Of a stretch of 64,000 nt of DNA, positions 24,719 to 37,900 are shown piece after piece (position 1 is the first letter of the stretch; every line of letters begins with the position of its first letter). The notes under the pieces were generated by a model that was not told the DNA's origin, searched no databases, and worked only from the letters and a program-made list of their open reading frames with translations. Position numbers and translations under genes: made by a program. This stretch comes from Gymnogyps californianus (Eukaryota > Chordata > Aves > Accipitriformes > Cathartidae), in assembly GCF_018139145.2 (NCBI RefSeq), contig NC_059480.1, positions 18,166,428 to 18,230,427 on the forward strand, in the 5' to 3' direction.

Positions 24719-27052
24719 TTAACTCGGCAGATCATGGCCTACCATGATTTTACACAAAACTGGCTCCTTTCTTGTTCCTCCTCTTCCAAGTGAGCAGCTG
24801 GGAACTGAAATGAGGCACCTCTGGGACTTGAGGAAAACAGTTCTGTTTCGATTAAGCCCCTTCCATCCTCAAGCCCTGTGGAAACTGGGCTGTTTGTAAC
24901 AGCCAAAATTTCCATCCTGACTAACTGTACCGAAAGTTCCATGCCAGGGAGCTCCTAGTCATGAGCCACCACCTCAGGGAGTGATCCACAGGCAAAGTAC
25001 AACGGCAGTTCTCAAGGGTCCCATCACTCCATGCCCCAGCAATACTGGCTACAGCAGCTGTCGCTGTCCTGCTTCTGCCCAGATCCAGGGATTGGGACTG
25101 TCTGGAGCGGCTGCGCCAGTGTAGCCACACTGCAACTGGGAGCAAATCATAGATTATGAGCCAGCACAACTGGTCCCATGGCTCATAGTTAGCCTCAGTG
25201 CTTATGTGACATGAGGACACGAGCAGCTTGGCCCATAACTAAGGTTTTGAGGCCCTATCACAATACACAATAACAGCAAGAAGAATTTGGCTTGCTTCTC
25301 CCAAAACTTAAAAATTGGCCTGGTTGAGTTTTCAGTCATATGTACATGGAGCTGACCTGAAGATTAGCGTCATCATCTCACTCAAATTCAGGACCTGACC
25401 ATTGCAGAGCATGGTTCCCCATTTGTGCAGAATGGGAGAAAAATAATTTACTTTTGATTCATTTTCCGCATAGATGAAAAACTTTGAGTAGCTAAATGGC
25501 TGTTTCCTGTACCGTAGTTTAAAACCTCGTGCCCATGCTTTGGGCAGGGGCAAGGAGCATTGTAAGACTGTGTTTCTCTCTAACCCTTGTTATCCTCATG
25601 ACTTTGAAGATGCAGGTGGTGAGGATGCAGGTTTTCACAAAGCTGTGCTGAGCATTGCAGGAAGGTGGGTCTAAGCGACTGTGGACTTCCACAGATCTTG
25701 TTGGGGCTTCCGAGGTTCTCTGAAACCACCTTTACAGCAACTAAAGCAGAAGCCAGTGTCAGCAATGGTATGTCACTTCCCAAGTCACCCAGAAATGGCA
25801 GCAATGAGAACCGATTTCATCTCTAGTCCCAGCAGGGTGTCTTGGCTCCTGGGTCTTGTTCATGCGCAGGGCAGAGACCAAGGCTTTTTAACCAAAACCA
25901 ACCCAGGTGATCTTACACCTTTCTGGTGACAATAATACATTTGTGTCTGTAGAGTCCAATCTGAAAAAGAGATATCCTTGCTGTACATCTCATTATTTTC
26001 ATTACTTGTTGCTGGTGAGATAGAAATATGTCCTGTATTTCAACCCAGTCCAGTTTCCCCTGAGCAGCTGTGAGGACGCAGCTAGTTTTCTACAAGCACT
26101 GTGTCATCGCTGACAGCAGGGGATGGTTTGAACCTTCGTGGAAAGCTGATAGTTTTGTTCAGGTGCCTGAAATGAGTTTTAGAAGGAACCTCAGCACATG
26201 CATAAAAGTCTGGCCCTTTACCCTGCAGCAGTGGCCTCTCTGAAGAGCATCCTTGTAGTTTCCTGTCTCTGCTTCCTTCCCTCGCTCTAACTTTGTTTTG
26301 TTTGGGGCAGGTTTGCCTTTTTTTTTTTTTTTTCTGCAATGGGAATTATTCCATAGGGCTGGATTGTGGTTGTGCATTACACAGGCAAAGGAGGCTTTGA
26401 AAGGTGCTCGTCCCAGGCTGGGGCTCTCTGAAAATTGGCTGGATGTTTGGTGCTTGCTGGCTGTAGCCCCTTTCCTTTCCTTTCACCTGTACCACAGCCT
26501 CTTCCTGCAGCGCTGACCTGATCCCAAAGGAGAGCTTTTCTATCTCTGGTATTATGCAGGAATCTCCTTCCTTTTGTGTTGGGGCTGATTAAAATCTCTC
26601 ATTAGCTTTACCTTATGATTTCTGATGCCAGTACTTTAGGCAAAACCATTTCCTAATGAGAACAGTTAGGGCAAGTCAGCCACTGAAGTGTTAGTTGCCA
26701 ACGGTGAGACCTCTGGGCTTCATTAGAAGCCTCTCAAACCATTCCTGGGCAATGGGAGTGGGACAGTGGGTTGCTAGATGAGCTAGCAGAATATTTTGCT
26801 TCTTTCTCCCAACACTGGCAGTTGTGCTGGGCAAAGCAGTAAGTCGCAAGCTGCCTTATCTTCTGTGAAGCTGACTGGTCCTGCTGCTTGGCATGGTTAC
26901 TGGTGTCGCCCACGTGTTTCTTTGAATGACCTTCCTCTGGGCTGTGAGTGTGGTTTGTACCAGGAATATGCTGTTCTTGCTAGAAAATCAGCGCCTGGGG
27001 AAATATGTCCTTGCTTAGGCGCGTTGGAGATGATAGAGTGTTATCGCTAGTG

Positions 27053-27625
27053 TGTTGTGGGTTAACCATGGTGAGCAGCTCAGCCCCGCACAGCCGCTCG
27101 CTCACTCCCCCCAGTGGGATGGGGAGAGAGGCAGAAGGCTAAAAGTGAGAAAACTTGTGGATTGAGATAAAGACAGTTTAATAGGTAAAGCAAAAGCTGT
27201 GTGCGCCAGCAAAGCAAAATAAGGAATTCATTGACTGCTTCCCACGGGCAGGCAGGTGTTTAGTGATTTCCAGGAAAGCAGGAACAGTTACTTCATCGTG
27301 CATAACCGTTACTTGGGAAGACAGACACCATAACTCCTTCTTTCTCCCAGTTTTTATTGCTGAGCACGATGGCACATGGTCTGCGATATCCCTTTGGTCA
27401 GTTGGGGTCAGCTGTCCCTGCTCTGTCCCCTCCCAGCTTCTTGTGCACCCCTAGCCTGCTCGCTGGCAGAGCAGCGTGAGAAACAGAGATGGCCTTCATG
27501 CTGTGTAAGCAATAGCTAAAACATCCCTGCCTTATCATCAGCACTGTTTTGGTCCCAAATCTGAAACATAGCACCATACCAGCTACTATGGAGAAAATTA
27601 ACTCTGTCCCAGCCACAACCAGGAC
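27053..27625 (-). mobile_element. Solo LTR of an avian endogenous retrovirus
   Basis: On the minus strand the element opens with CCTGGTTGTGGCTGGGACAG and closes near GGTTAACCCACAACA. This matches a long terminal repeat family abundant in bird genomes. Order of landmarks on the minus strand: U3 start, GTGCACAAGAAGCTGGGAGG, an AATAAAAAC TATA-like box (about 27352-27360), TTCCCAAGTAACGG, TGAATTCCTT, an ATTAAA poly(A) signal (27177-27182), and the CCCCATCCCACTGG segment. Total about 573 bp. No gag, pol or env sequence and no second LTR are nearby, so it is a solo LTR left by LTR-LTR recombination. Target-site duplications are not clear, and the outer boundaries are accurate only to a few bases. 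Confidence 0.85.
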
Positions 27626-30600
27626 TGGGTGCATGACTGTTCGTTGTGCTTTGCATGGAATTGGCCATAGCATGCTACGAGTAGAAGCTCAGTAAGACTC
27701 AGGAGAGGCAGTCGCTCTTCTGAGCCCAGCTGTGCACCAGAGGAACTGGGTGGATGGCAGCAGGGGCTGGTGTAGAGCTGGCACCCGGTTACCAGACACA
27801 GACCAGTTATTGGGGCTTCCTTAACACTTGTGGGGGGATCTGAGAGGATGTGGCATACAACGCTGAAAGGAGCGAGGGCTGTTGGTCATCTGTTCCATCT
27901 CCAGGGAGTTCCCGGCAGGCACCTTTAAGCCCCCAGTTCGGACAGGAGGGAAGGTTAACCAAAAGCCCTGCAGTACTGGGTACCAGGGATGGGAGGTCTT
28001 TGTGCTTCCCACTGCGAGGGACTCCAGGGAAGGCTTTTCCCCCAACATCACTGCTCTGTCAGTCATTCCCTTGTGCACTGGAGCTGGATCAAAGACAGCA
28101 AAACTGCACTGGAAGGTGAGGCTCCCTTTTCACCGGTTCAGCAAAGGTTCCTGCTACTGCAGCAGCTCTTCCAAGTCAGGCTGTCACTGCCTGACCGTGC
28201 CTGAGCTGTTGCAGGCTCCTTTTGAGCTCTAAGGAGCAGGATATCAGTTTTTTAATCATCAAGAGCTTTTCTTCTGTGTCTTGTCATGAATTGATGCAAC
28301 TGCCCCAAACGTGCTGCTGCTATGCCTGGCTTTCTGTGCAGACTTGTGCTCTGAAACAAAAGCAAGGGGAAGGCAAAGACGCTAAAAGCTCTGGTTTGCT
28401 AATGTAACACCAGATCGGCAAGAAAGCTGCGTTTCAGCCTGGTTTATTACCCAGTGCCATTTTTATGCATGGATTCTCTTACAGCAGCTCAAATCTGGAG
28501 TTTGAGCTGCACACGTTTAAGTGTATATGCACTAATTAGTTTCCGTTAGGCTCTTAACCATGGAGGAGGTCATACGATAGTCTAGGTGCAGTAAGGATTG
28601 AATCAATATGAAATTGAGGTTGTTCCTGACAACGTAAGAATCAGGAATGGAAACTATACCACACCCACTTTCAGACCTTGAACATCATAAAGAAGTTCAG
28701 AAATACCTTTGTGGCTCCAGTGCGGGGTGGTTGTCTCAAATGCAAATGTAGGAGCTTAAAAGCGTCTCCTTATTTTAACTCCTCCCAGCCTGAGAGAGCT
28801 TTGCACCTGCCTCAGGGTAGACAGGGAGATTGCAAGAGACAGAGCAGGGGAGATGCGGGGCTGCCTCTGAGCCTCCCTGCAGTGCGGGCAGCTGGGACTG
28901 GGCAGGGTTCTGGGTAGGAGCGCTGCAAAAATGTAGAGAGTGAGTTTTAGGGATAGTTAGTCCATATTACTTAATCTGAGGTTGCCGTTTGTTGTTGGTA
29001 GGGGTGACTCTTGTGATCCCTTAGTGTTGTCACGCGTTCTTGCAGCAAGGTAAAATGGTTTGTGCAGGTTGAAGGTGCGAGGGTTGCTCTGCGCGTAGGG
29101 AGGGTGCAGCTGGGGTAACCAGAGCTGCTGCGCTGGGAGACCTGCAATGTTGTGCTTAGGGGGCTGCAGCTGGAGATTGCCTGGAAACTTAAAATGTTGA
29201 CATGATCAGTACTAGCTTATGCTTATTTTCTTTTCCAGGCACAGTTTGAAGCTAGTATTTGTGACCCTGAGGGCTAGAAGTAGATTTTGTTTGTCAGGAC
29301 AACTGCATGTCTCCCTGACTTGTGTGGTTCGGGGGGGAGCAGGGGGGGATAGCTCCTACATCCTATTAGTTTCACAGTGAAATTGCAAAACTTTTGATCC
29401 TACATCTGCATAAACTTGGCCCATGCTGTACCTGCATCAGCTAAGAGTTGTTACATGGGATCTGGCTTTTCCTCCACATCCACTGAACATGCAACCCATG
29501 CCAAAGGTTGGGGGTGCATAAACCCAGCCCAGATTTTCCTTTGTTATACCACCCACAGCTAACGGGGTGCGGAGTAACAGCACAATGTGTCTCTTGCTTG
29601 CACGAACTAATGCACCTCCCTTTTGCTCGCAGCCTGAATTTTACTTTTTCCTGCTGCACTGTTTTATGCAGGCAGCATCTGGTCAGGTTTCTGTTGCTTC
29701 AGTGTGTTTGCTGGGTATTACTCAGACAATTTATTCCCGCACAAAGGAGAGAGCGGGTTAGAGCAGGTTAGAGCTGTCCGGCCTGGCCGTGCAGGAACTA
29801 GTGACAAATAAAAGCTCCATAAATACAGGGTACATTCTTCTGCCTCTCCCCTTCCTCCACACATTTATCAGTTGCTTTTCCAGATTATTGAGAAAAGAGT
29901 CTCTGTATTTCCGGGGTGTGAAACATATTGGTTCTCCTTTGACAAGCAATGATGACGATAATTTTGCTGGCAGTGCTGTGGCTTGGCCCAAGGCTCTGCT
30001 GCTGGGGTGGCTGATCCCAAGGCCGATAGGAGCAGTGGAGATACTGGCCTCAGCCCTGTGAGCAGGTGGCAGGTGCCTCCGGATTGCTCCAGTGGACTGG
30101 GACCCACCTGGGATGTGGGAGCAGCCCAGGATGGAGCTGTCTGCAGAGGCAGGGCTCCCCTCCTTCCCTGCCCACCCCAGCACCCAGTGCCCTGCAGGGC
30201 TGGGGTGTGGGAAATGTGCTCTGGCCCTTTCCCCACTTCTGCAACACTGGGCCTGGGAAATGGGGTCCCTCTGGGCTCTAGGATTCCCAGGGGTCTGTAT
30301 ATATTTAAGCTTTATCCATCAGCTGTTCCACTGTGGCTGCCTTCACCCCCCTTCGGCATCCTAACATCTGGCACAGCTGCCATTGCCCCCCAACAGTGGG
30401 TCTCGTCCTCCCCACGCACTCCCTGGGCTGTGCTAAGGAGGTGGTGATGAGCCGCAGCCTTCCCCTGCACTGGGGCTGTGGGACCATTGCCACCAGTCGC
30501 AGGGCTCTCTGTGGCTGCTGGTGGCTAGCAGTGGTGTCCGCACACCAGCGGCTTGATCTCATGGCCAGGAGTGCGGCTTCTGGGTGACCTTTCTCAGGTT

Positions 30601-33600
30601 AAGCACAGCTTAGAAAAGCCCCGTGCCTCTCTTGGGGCTTATAAAACTCAAAATTTTTTTTGTGGCAGTTTCACTGAAGATAGGAGCTGAAGAGGGACTT
30701 CACTGCTACCGAAACCTGGCAAACACCCAGAGGGGGGGGCAGCTGCTATGCACATCTCAGCCCTTCAGATAGCACATTCCTCCCACCAAGATTTCGAGAT
30801 TTTGCCTCTCTGGCCCTACTTCTGAAAGCGAACAAACAAGCCTGGCCCCTGGGCAGCATCCTTCTGCTTGCCCTCTGAGGGGAGATGCCTGGGCGAAAGC
30901 GGAGCCTCGTCAGAGAGTTGGTAACAGACTCCAGGCAGGGATTCCCCTCGAGCCTGGCCACCTGACTCTTGTGGTTTTTCACAGTCAGGGTTGTAGGTTT
31001 TTCCCCTTTTTCTTAGCCCTGTTCCCTAGCCCAGAGCTGGGCTTGATGCAGGTCCACACGCTCTGCAGGTGTAAATCGGCACAGCTTTGGCAACATCGGT
31101 GACCCTGCGATGCTGCCCAGCGTGTGAGGGTTAGCCCCTTCGTCTGGTCTGTGCTGAGAGCTGCGGTAGTGATGACACCCCCCCGGACAAACGGACAGAT
31201 GGATGGACACACACACACACTTCTGCCGCTGTCATAGAGGAGTTTGTGACTGTTTTTTCAGCTAGTTTGGGTATTTTGGCAAAGTGAACAGAAAATCACA
31301 GGCAAAAAAGGCAGTGAGAGGCAGGAAGGAAAGAGAGGCAGGAGATATTTGTGCAGCCTCATACACAGAGGTTTCCCCTGGGTTTGTGCGCATCCTCGCT
31401 GTGTTACCCATGGTCACAGGAGTTCACCTTTCTCTTTGTGTCCCTTGGGGTGTGCACGCCTTGCTGGAGAGGCTGTGACAGTTGAAAAGCCCTAGTGTTA
31501 TGCTGCGGCAGGTGGGTAAGGCTCTTTTTGGGGTACACTTGAGCCCCACCCTCCCCTGCAACACCACGCATGGACTTTCCCAGGCTCCAGCGCTTCACCC
31601 CACGCCATGAGACATGAGTCCCCAGGGAGGGTGACAAGTCCCCTTCCACAAGCGGGACCCGGTGCAGCGCAGGGGATGGTGCTGTCCCGCAGGCAGCATG
31701 CCTCCAGCCCGCTCTCTGCGCAGCCCTGGCCCCGAGGAACTCCTGCAAACGGATTTTCCAGCGGCTCCTCCGATGGAGGATTTTGCAACGTTTCCAGGCA
31801 AAGGGGCAGGTTGTACGGTGGTGCCCACCCCGCTGCCAGCCGGGGAACAGAGGAGCCTGTTCTCTGCCCCCGTCCCCGCACAGCAGACAGAGCCCCGCTG
31901 TTGGTCAGAGGAAGTTTGGTGAAGGCAGAAGGGAGGAAAAGGCTTCTGGCAGGTTTCGTCTGTCGGAGCCAAGAACGGTCCCGTTAGGAGCTCGTGATCC
32001 TTTTTTTTCTTTTCAAATACATCTATTTATTTTTTTTTAGGCTGCTGGCCGTTGCTCAAAGGGACCCGGGCTGCAAGTCCATCCCAGCCGGTCGACCGCT
32101 TGCTTGCGCCCCATCCTGGCCCAGATCACACCGGGAAGGGCTTTGGCTTCTCGGCCGTGAAAGCCGCTCTCTTAGTGAAGGCACGGATGTCTCTCCTTGG
32201 CCAGGAGCCTGTGCCGGCAGCGGGCACTGAGGGGGGAGCTCAGCACGCCGGCACTGGGAAGACTGGGGCAGTGTTCGGGGCCGAGGGCTGCTGAAAGGGC
32301 TCAGTGTGTGCTGAGCGTGAGTCACCCAGGCTGGAGGGCAGCTGGGAGCCGGCGGAGGAGAGCAGCGGAGAGCTGCTACAGGAGGGGCCGGCGCCCCAGG
32401 AAAAGGCGGCGAAATGAATATCATTAGCGTGGAGTGGAACCAGAAGGGCCCGGGGAAAGAGGGAGGCTGGGAGGCGGCGTTTCCAGAGGTGGAGGGGTTT
32501 GAGGGACCCTCGCGTCGCACCTGGGTGCGTGTGGGGTCAGGGATGGGAACGGGGAGGGGGCAGCGGAGGCTGCGTCTGTCTGCGCGCCAGGTACATCGCT
32601 TAACCTTCACGTGGCTCTGGGTGTCAAACAAACGAAGCCTGGGGAAGGGCTAGGAAAGCCCCAGTAAGCTTCCTGGGGTCCTCAAGACAGGGAGCTGCCT
32701 TGCGTCACCCTTCAGTGCTGCGAGCGCTGGCTTGCAGGGCTGGTGCTCCGTCCTGGCTGCTGCAAAACAGCCCTGGAGCCGCCAGTTTTCTTTGGCTGTA
32801 GCTCAGGCTCAGTTTGGCTGCGTGCTTCCCGGTCTGGCTGATACACACCCAGGCGGCTGCCGGGCTGTGCCAGCCCCCTACACATCCTCAGCATCATCTC
32901 CCTGGTCCCCAGGGATGTCACCTGCTGTGGCAGGCCCAGGAGATAGCTTGTCCCCTCCTGAAGCAGGGGTCATTGCTGGTGGCTTAGTGCTGGCCACTAA
33001 AGGGATCTTGGCTTCTTGGTGACATCCCAGCTAGGACCTCCGCGTCTGGCTGCATGTGAGATGAGAAGTAGGGAGAGTTTTCTGGTTTAGCTTGAACACA
33101 AGCATGCGTGGGAAGGTCTACATCCATCTTAAAAGCAAACAAACACCCCTGCTCACAGGGGTGCCGGCACCCGGAGAGGTTCTCCCTGACATGTCTGAGG
33201 GTTAGCCATGTCCTACTGACTTCCAGAGGCATTGTGTGCTCATGTGAGACACCAGTGTGTGTGCAAGAGGAGAGGAGAGGCCCCTTGGGGTTCAGCTTGC
33301 CCCATCCTTGGGCCCATGGCCGCTGGGGACAGCAGGAGGCTGGGACTGATGCAGAGACAGTGTGCTCAGACAGCACTCCAGTGGTCGTTGGTCAGGAAAT
33401 CCATCCTAAGCAGATATGCTTTTTTATGGGGTTTTAGTTGACTGAACTGCAAAGAAGTTGATCTTTACTGAAAAATCACGCTAAGACATTTCCCTCTAGC
33501 ACAAATAACCACAGCTCAAAAGCACCGGGTCTCACCAGCTGAGCAAATGGGGAGGGAGGCTGTTGGTCCTGGGCGGCCCAGCCACATTCCTGTGCCTCCA

Positions 33601-34910
33601 GACCTACAGAAAACCACTCCAGAGGCTGGGAATAATCTTATCCACTTACTGGCTGCCGTCCCAGGACCAGTTCCTCCACCAGACCTCTGGTTCGTTGATC
33701 AATGGGACCCTACAGCCAAACTCCATGGCCACGTGCCCTGTGTTGGCACTACAAGCTGCCTGCACCAGGGAGTGTCCCTGCCACCTCGCCCCGAGGACCG
33801 ATGGGCTTTCTGTCCTGCTCTTTCCATGCTGTCCAGCTCTCCATCCTTCTCCACCTCTCCCTAACGTTGAGCAGATCTTCAAGGCTTTGGCCCTACAGAA
33901 GTGACCTCTTAGGGTGGTGCTTTTCTGTCCTGTTGTCACCAGTGGCAGCAGTAGGATGGAGGGAAAGTAAAACATGGGGAGCATAGTGTGATGATACAAA
34001 TGGGCTGGAAGGACCCATGAGAGCCATCAGTTTGTCCCTCCACCCTGCGGCGGGTGATTTCCCACGGTGAGGCAGGGATCAACCCAGCAGCAGTGTCTGG
34101 AGCCTCCCTGGACCAAATGCTAGGAACGCTGGAGCCGCAGCAGCGTGGCAGAACCATCAGCCCGACGGGTGTCACGGGGCTATAGCTGCGCTTGCTGTGA
34201 ATCAGGGAAAGAGCTGGATCCATGCATTAACTCACTGACCATCTCAGCCTGTAGCATGACTTCACTGTCGGGTGAACATCCCACCATGGAAACCAAACCT
34301 CAGGAATGCAGCTGGGTGTGCCGGCTCTCTTCTCCTCTCCCAAGGGCTCTCGCATGGCTAAAATACTCCCAGGCTAGCAAATTGCTGTTGCCACCTCTCC
34401 CACCAGCTCCCTGAGCTGGGCTGGGGAGCAATGCCCATACAAGGGTCATCCCCTGCACCAGGTGGGTGCCTGCCCAGGGGTGGCACTGTGGGTGCTACCC
34501 TCCCTTCTTGCGCATGCAGAAGCAGGGAGCTTTACCATGGCCTTAGTGCGGTGGCCCCAGCCAAAGAGGGGGAAATTTGTACTCCGCATGCCCTCTTTCT
34601 CCCTCTCTCCATCTCTTGCTGGAGACGGAGCCACCAGTGGCTCTAGCAGAGCCCAGGTTTTGGCACAGGCAATGTGCAGCAGCAGAGCGATGATTAATGA
34701 TGAGCAGAGCCGCGGGGCCAGGGATGTCTGAGTCGCTTCTGCCTCCCTCCTGAACTGATTTGGCCAAAAAAGGCTAACGTGAGCGTTTCTGTGTCTGCCG
34801 GCCTGGGAGGGGGCCCGGCCGGAGCTTGGGGTCTCAGCAGGCGTGCGCTGCGCCGGGGCCATATGTTTTTCCACTTGGGCTGGAGAGGGGCCGCGGGCAG
34901 GCAGCCGGTG

Positions 34911-34950
34911 GGCTCAGGTGACTCCTGAGCCGCCCTTTCCATCTGACTCA
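34911..34950. promoter_or_regulatory. 8-bp-arm palindrome next to an AP-1 motif
   Basis: GGCTCAGG and CCTGAGCC are exact reverse complements separated by five bases (34911-34931). A perfect AP-1 site TGACTCA follows at 34944-34950. A regulatory role is inferred. Confidence 0.35.
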
Positions 34951-37900
34951 TGAGAGACGCTGCGAGTGCTCTCCTGCCCGACGGAAAACACGTCGCCTTG
35001 CAGCTCGTGGCTTCTGGGTCTGTGCCAGCCCCCCAGGCAGCAGGGCTTCCCGGGGCTGCGAGCGCAGCGTGCCGGCACCGTGAGCCCAGCCCTTCCCAGG
35101 CTGGAGCTGGGACAGCGGCTTCTGTGGGCTGATGCCCAACCAGGGCTTCGCCGTCAGCCTGTGCCCGTGGCCGGCTTTGCGGGATGGTCAGGGTGGCCAG
35201 GCTGAGAAGGACAGGCCCATGGTCCCTGCGACAGGCAGGAGCGGCTCTGCGGGCAGGAGCATCTCTGCGGGCAGGGCTGTCAGCTTCAGTGCTGGCGTGA
35301 GGTTGCTTTCCCAACCCTCCAACCTGGGAACTTCTCCCTCCTGGTTCCCTCTCCTCCACCTTTGCTCTTTGGGAGGGTCTGGGATGTGAGTGATCCCCTC
35401 TGACAGCAGGACAGGTCCTTCCCTTCCCTTCCCAAGGCCAAGCGCACCAACATCTTCCTCCTTCCTTTCTGGGTCTGGTCAGCACGAATGTGTCCCCCTT
35501 CTCAACCCCACATTCCCATCCCTCTAGGCTTTCTCCATCCTATGTCCTCATGGGCTTGTTTTCTTCAGTGCCTGGATGCCATCCTGCCACAGGTTCATGG
35601 GACAAACCCAGACCTTGGGGCTTTCTGCGTGAGGCTGAATTGAGTGAGTAGAGAGGGGGAAACTGAGGCACACGGGGGTAAGCTCTTCTTGCAGGGGCAC
35701 GCTGGGCTGGGAGAGACAAGCTAGGGCCTCTGGCTCGCTGTGTCAAGCCACAAGGCTGTTCGCATCACGCTGCAGAGGCAGCCCCACGAGCCATCTGCTC
35801 CCCCCGTGCCTGCTGCCAGAGCCACAGCATCGGGCTCCCCCTGCTCCTTCGGAAAGGGAAATGTTTTCCCTTTCCCCTCCCTTCCCTGCTCGCCAGCGTG
35901 AGTCCGGTTTCCCCTGTGCGCTGCCGCCAAGCGCCTCTGGAACCACTGGAAAATGCATAAAAGGCCTGGGCAAGGCTGCGGCGAGGGTTACTCGCAGTCA
36001 CAGCTGGATCCAGCTGCTGATTTAAAGCAACAGCACGGCCACACCAGGCTCCTCAGGAGACCCAGGCGTCCCAAGGGTGCAAATCCCCCTGGGAGAGGAG
36101 GCAGCATCCCTGCCGGGCAGCAGCCCCGAAGCTGGAGGGGGGCCTTTTCACTGGGGAAACTGAGGAAGGGGCAGCCCAAGGAGGCAAAACCTTGGGTGGA
36201 TCCAGCCCCGGGGGTTTGCTCCCCCAGGTTTGCTGAGTGCTTTCCCCTGTCCTGCTCCTGCGGCTCCTGGCACAAAGGCTGTGGCATCGATCGCTTCCCT
36301 GCCAGCCCTGGCTCGTGTCCCGCCTGGGGATGTGGCTGCAACAGCATTGCCTCCACCGACACCGTGCCACCACTCTGTCCCCTGCCTTTCCCCGAGCCCG
36401 TGGCACTCGGGTCTCACCCCATTCTCCTATTCCCCAACGTTGTGGCTGTGGGGTCCGAGTCCCCTCTCCCCGAGCACCGCGCTCTCATGGGGTGGCCCAG
36501 AGGCAGGTTGGGGCTGCAGAGGGCAACAGCAACTTGGGGACCCCTGAGTCGGGGGGGCTGGCCCAGCCATCGCCCTGCAAAGTAACTTCCCCTCCTCTGC
36601 CGTTTTTGGAAGAAATCATGCAAATCCCGGGGGTTTGATTCCAAGCAGGGCAGCAGGCATTGCTTTCGGCTGTGGCTCGAGGTGTTTCGGCAGCCTCCGG
36701 TGTTTCAGTGTGAGCTGCCGAGGCCGATGGAGCAGGAGGGAGAGCCCAGCTTTGGGAAGGCAGAAAACCTCCTCCTGCCTCTGCCTGGGAGCCAGCACGG
36801 CCCCGCTCTGGAGAGCCACTGGGATGGAAACGGCTGCGGGGCCCTGGGGTTAACACGTAAAATAACCCACCCCGCGCTCACGGTCTGGTTTATGGGCAAG
36901 CAGAAGGAGCTTTCTGTTAGGGTGGCTGTCTTTCCTGGCATCCCACGTCAGACCTGGCTGGTACATGACGTCTGGCCCAGCTTCCAAGCTGGAGGTGTTC
37001 ACTCAGCAGTAAACCAGGGTAATAATTAATCCTGACTGCCCAAGGGGCTTCCTCTGAGCAAGGGCTAGGACGGAGGCAGTGCCGGTCCCTCGTCATAGCC
37101 CCCAGCATCCCACGTGGGAGCAGCGGTGACGGGTGAGTCTCCCAGGGTTACTCTACCTGCTGGCACAGCCCAAGCAGCATCACTAAAGGTGCTTAGAAAA
37201 CAAATGTGCAAGGAGAAAGGGACGTTCCCTGTCCTATCGCGTCCAGGATGTTTGCCCGCGAGTGCGTGCGAAGTCCTGATGCGGTGTGAGTCTGGCTCAG
37301 CTAAACAAATAGCAACCTTGGCCTCCCTCTGCACCGTGGGGTATGTCACAGGTGAGTGGTTTAACGAAGAAAAACCTAAATGTGTGACCACCCCGTGCTG
37401 CCGGTCTCGGGTCAGGCTGAGCCCTTGGCTCCGCTCCAGGTGCTCGGAGGTTTGGGGAGGAGAGGGCTGGTTTGGGTGTCTCCGCAGGTCGCGGGGCGAC
37501 GGGACCTTGGCTTGTGTAGGAAACCCAGCCCGGGGACCGCGGCGCTGGCATGAGTGGCCACGAGGTGTGAGAGTTGCCGGGAGAAGAGATGAGACTTTTT
37601 TCTGTGTATGTATAATTTGCTGGAATGGAAAGAAATCAGAAAACAACACAAAAAAAGTGTAGCAAAGAAACCAGGGCAGCTTTTCCCAGTGAAACAAAAC
37701 CCAAACCATCAGTGGGAAAACATTGGCTGGGTCAACCTGCCACAAGCCAGTCTTCTGGGATTACATAAACTTCATAAAAAAAAGCTCACTTCTTTCTTTG
37801 TACTTATTTTTTTTATAACACATTTTAATTCGGGTCCGCTTTGAGATGAAAAGAGGCTTCTTGTAACAAAAAAAGCATTGTGGTTTGCTTTGAGAACATC

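Noticed and set aside
34694..35485. 263-residue minus-strand frame in intergenic DNA
   Set aside because: Ala/Pro/Arg-rich composition in GC-rich DNA with overlapping frames on both strands and no family resemblance.
37065..37745. 226-residue minus-strand frame with a hydrophobic start
   Set aside because: Overlaps other frames, the composition drifts along its length, and no motif or gene neighbour supports it.
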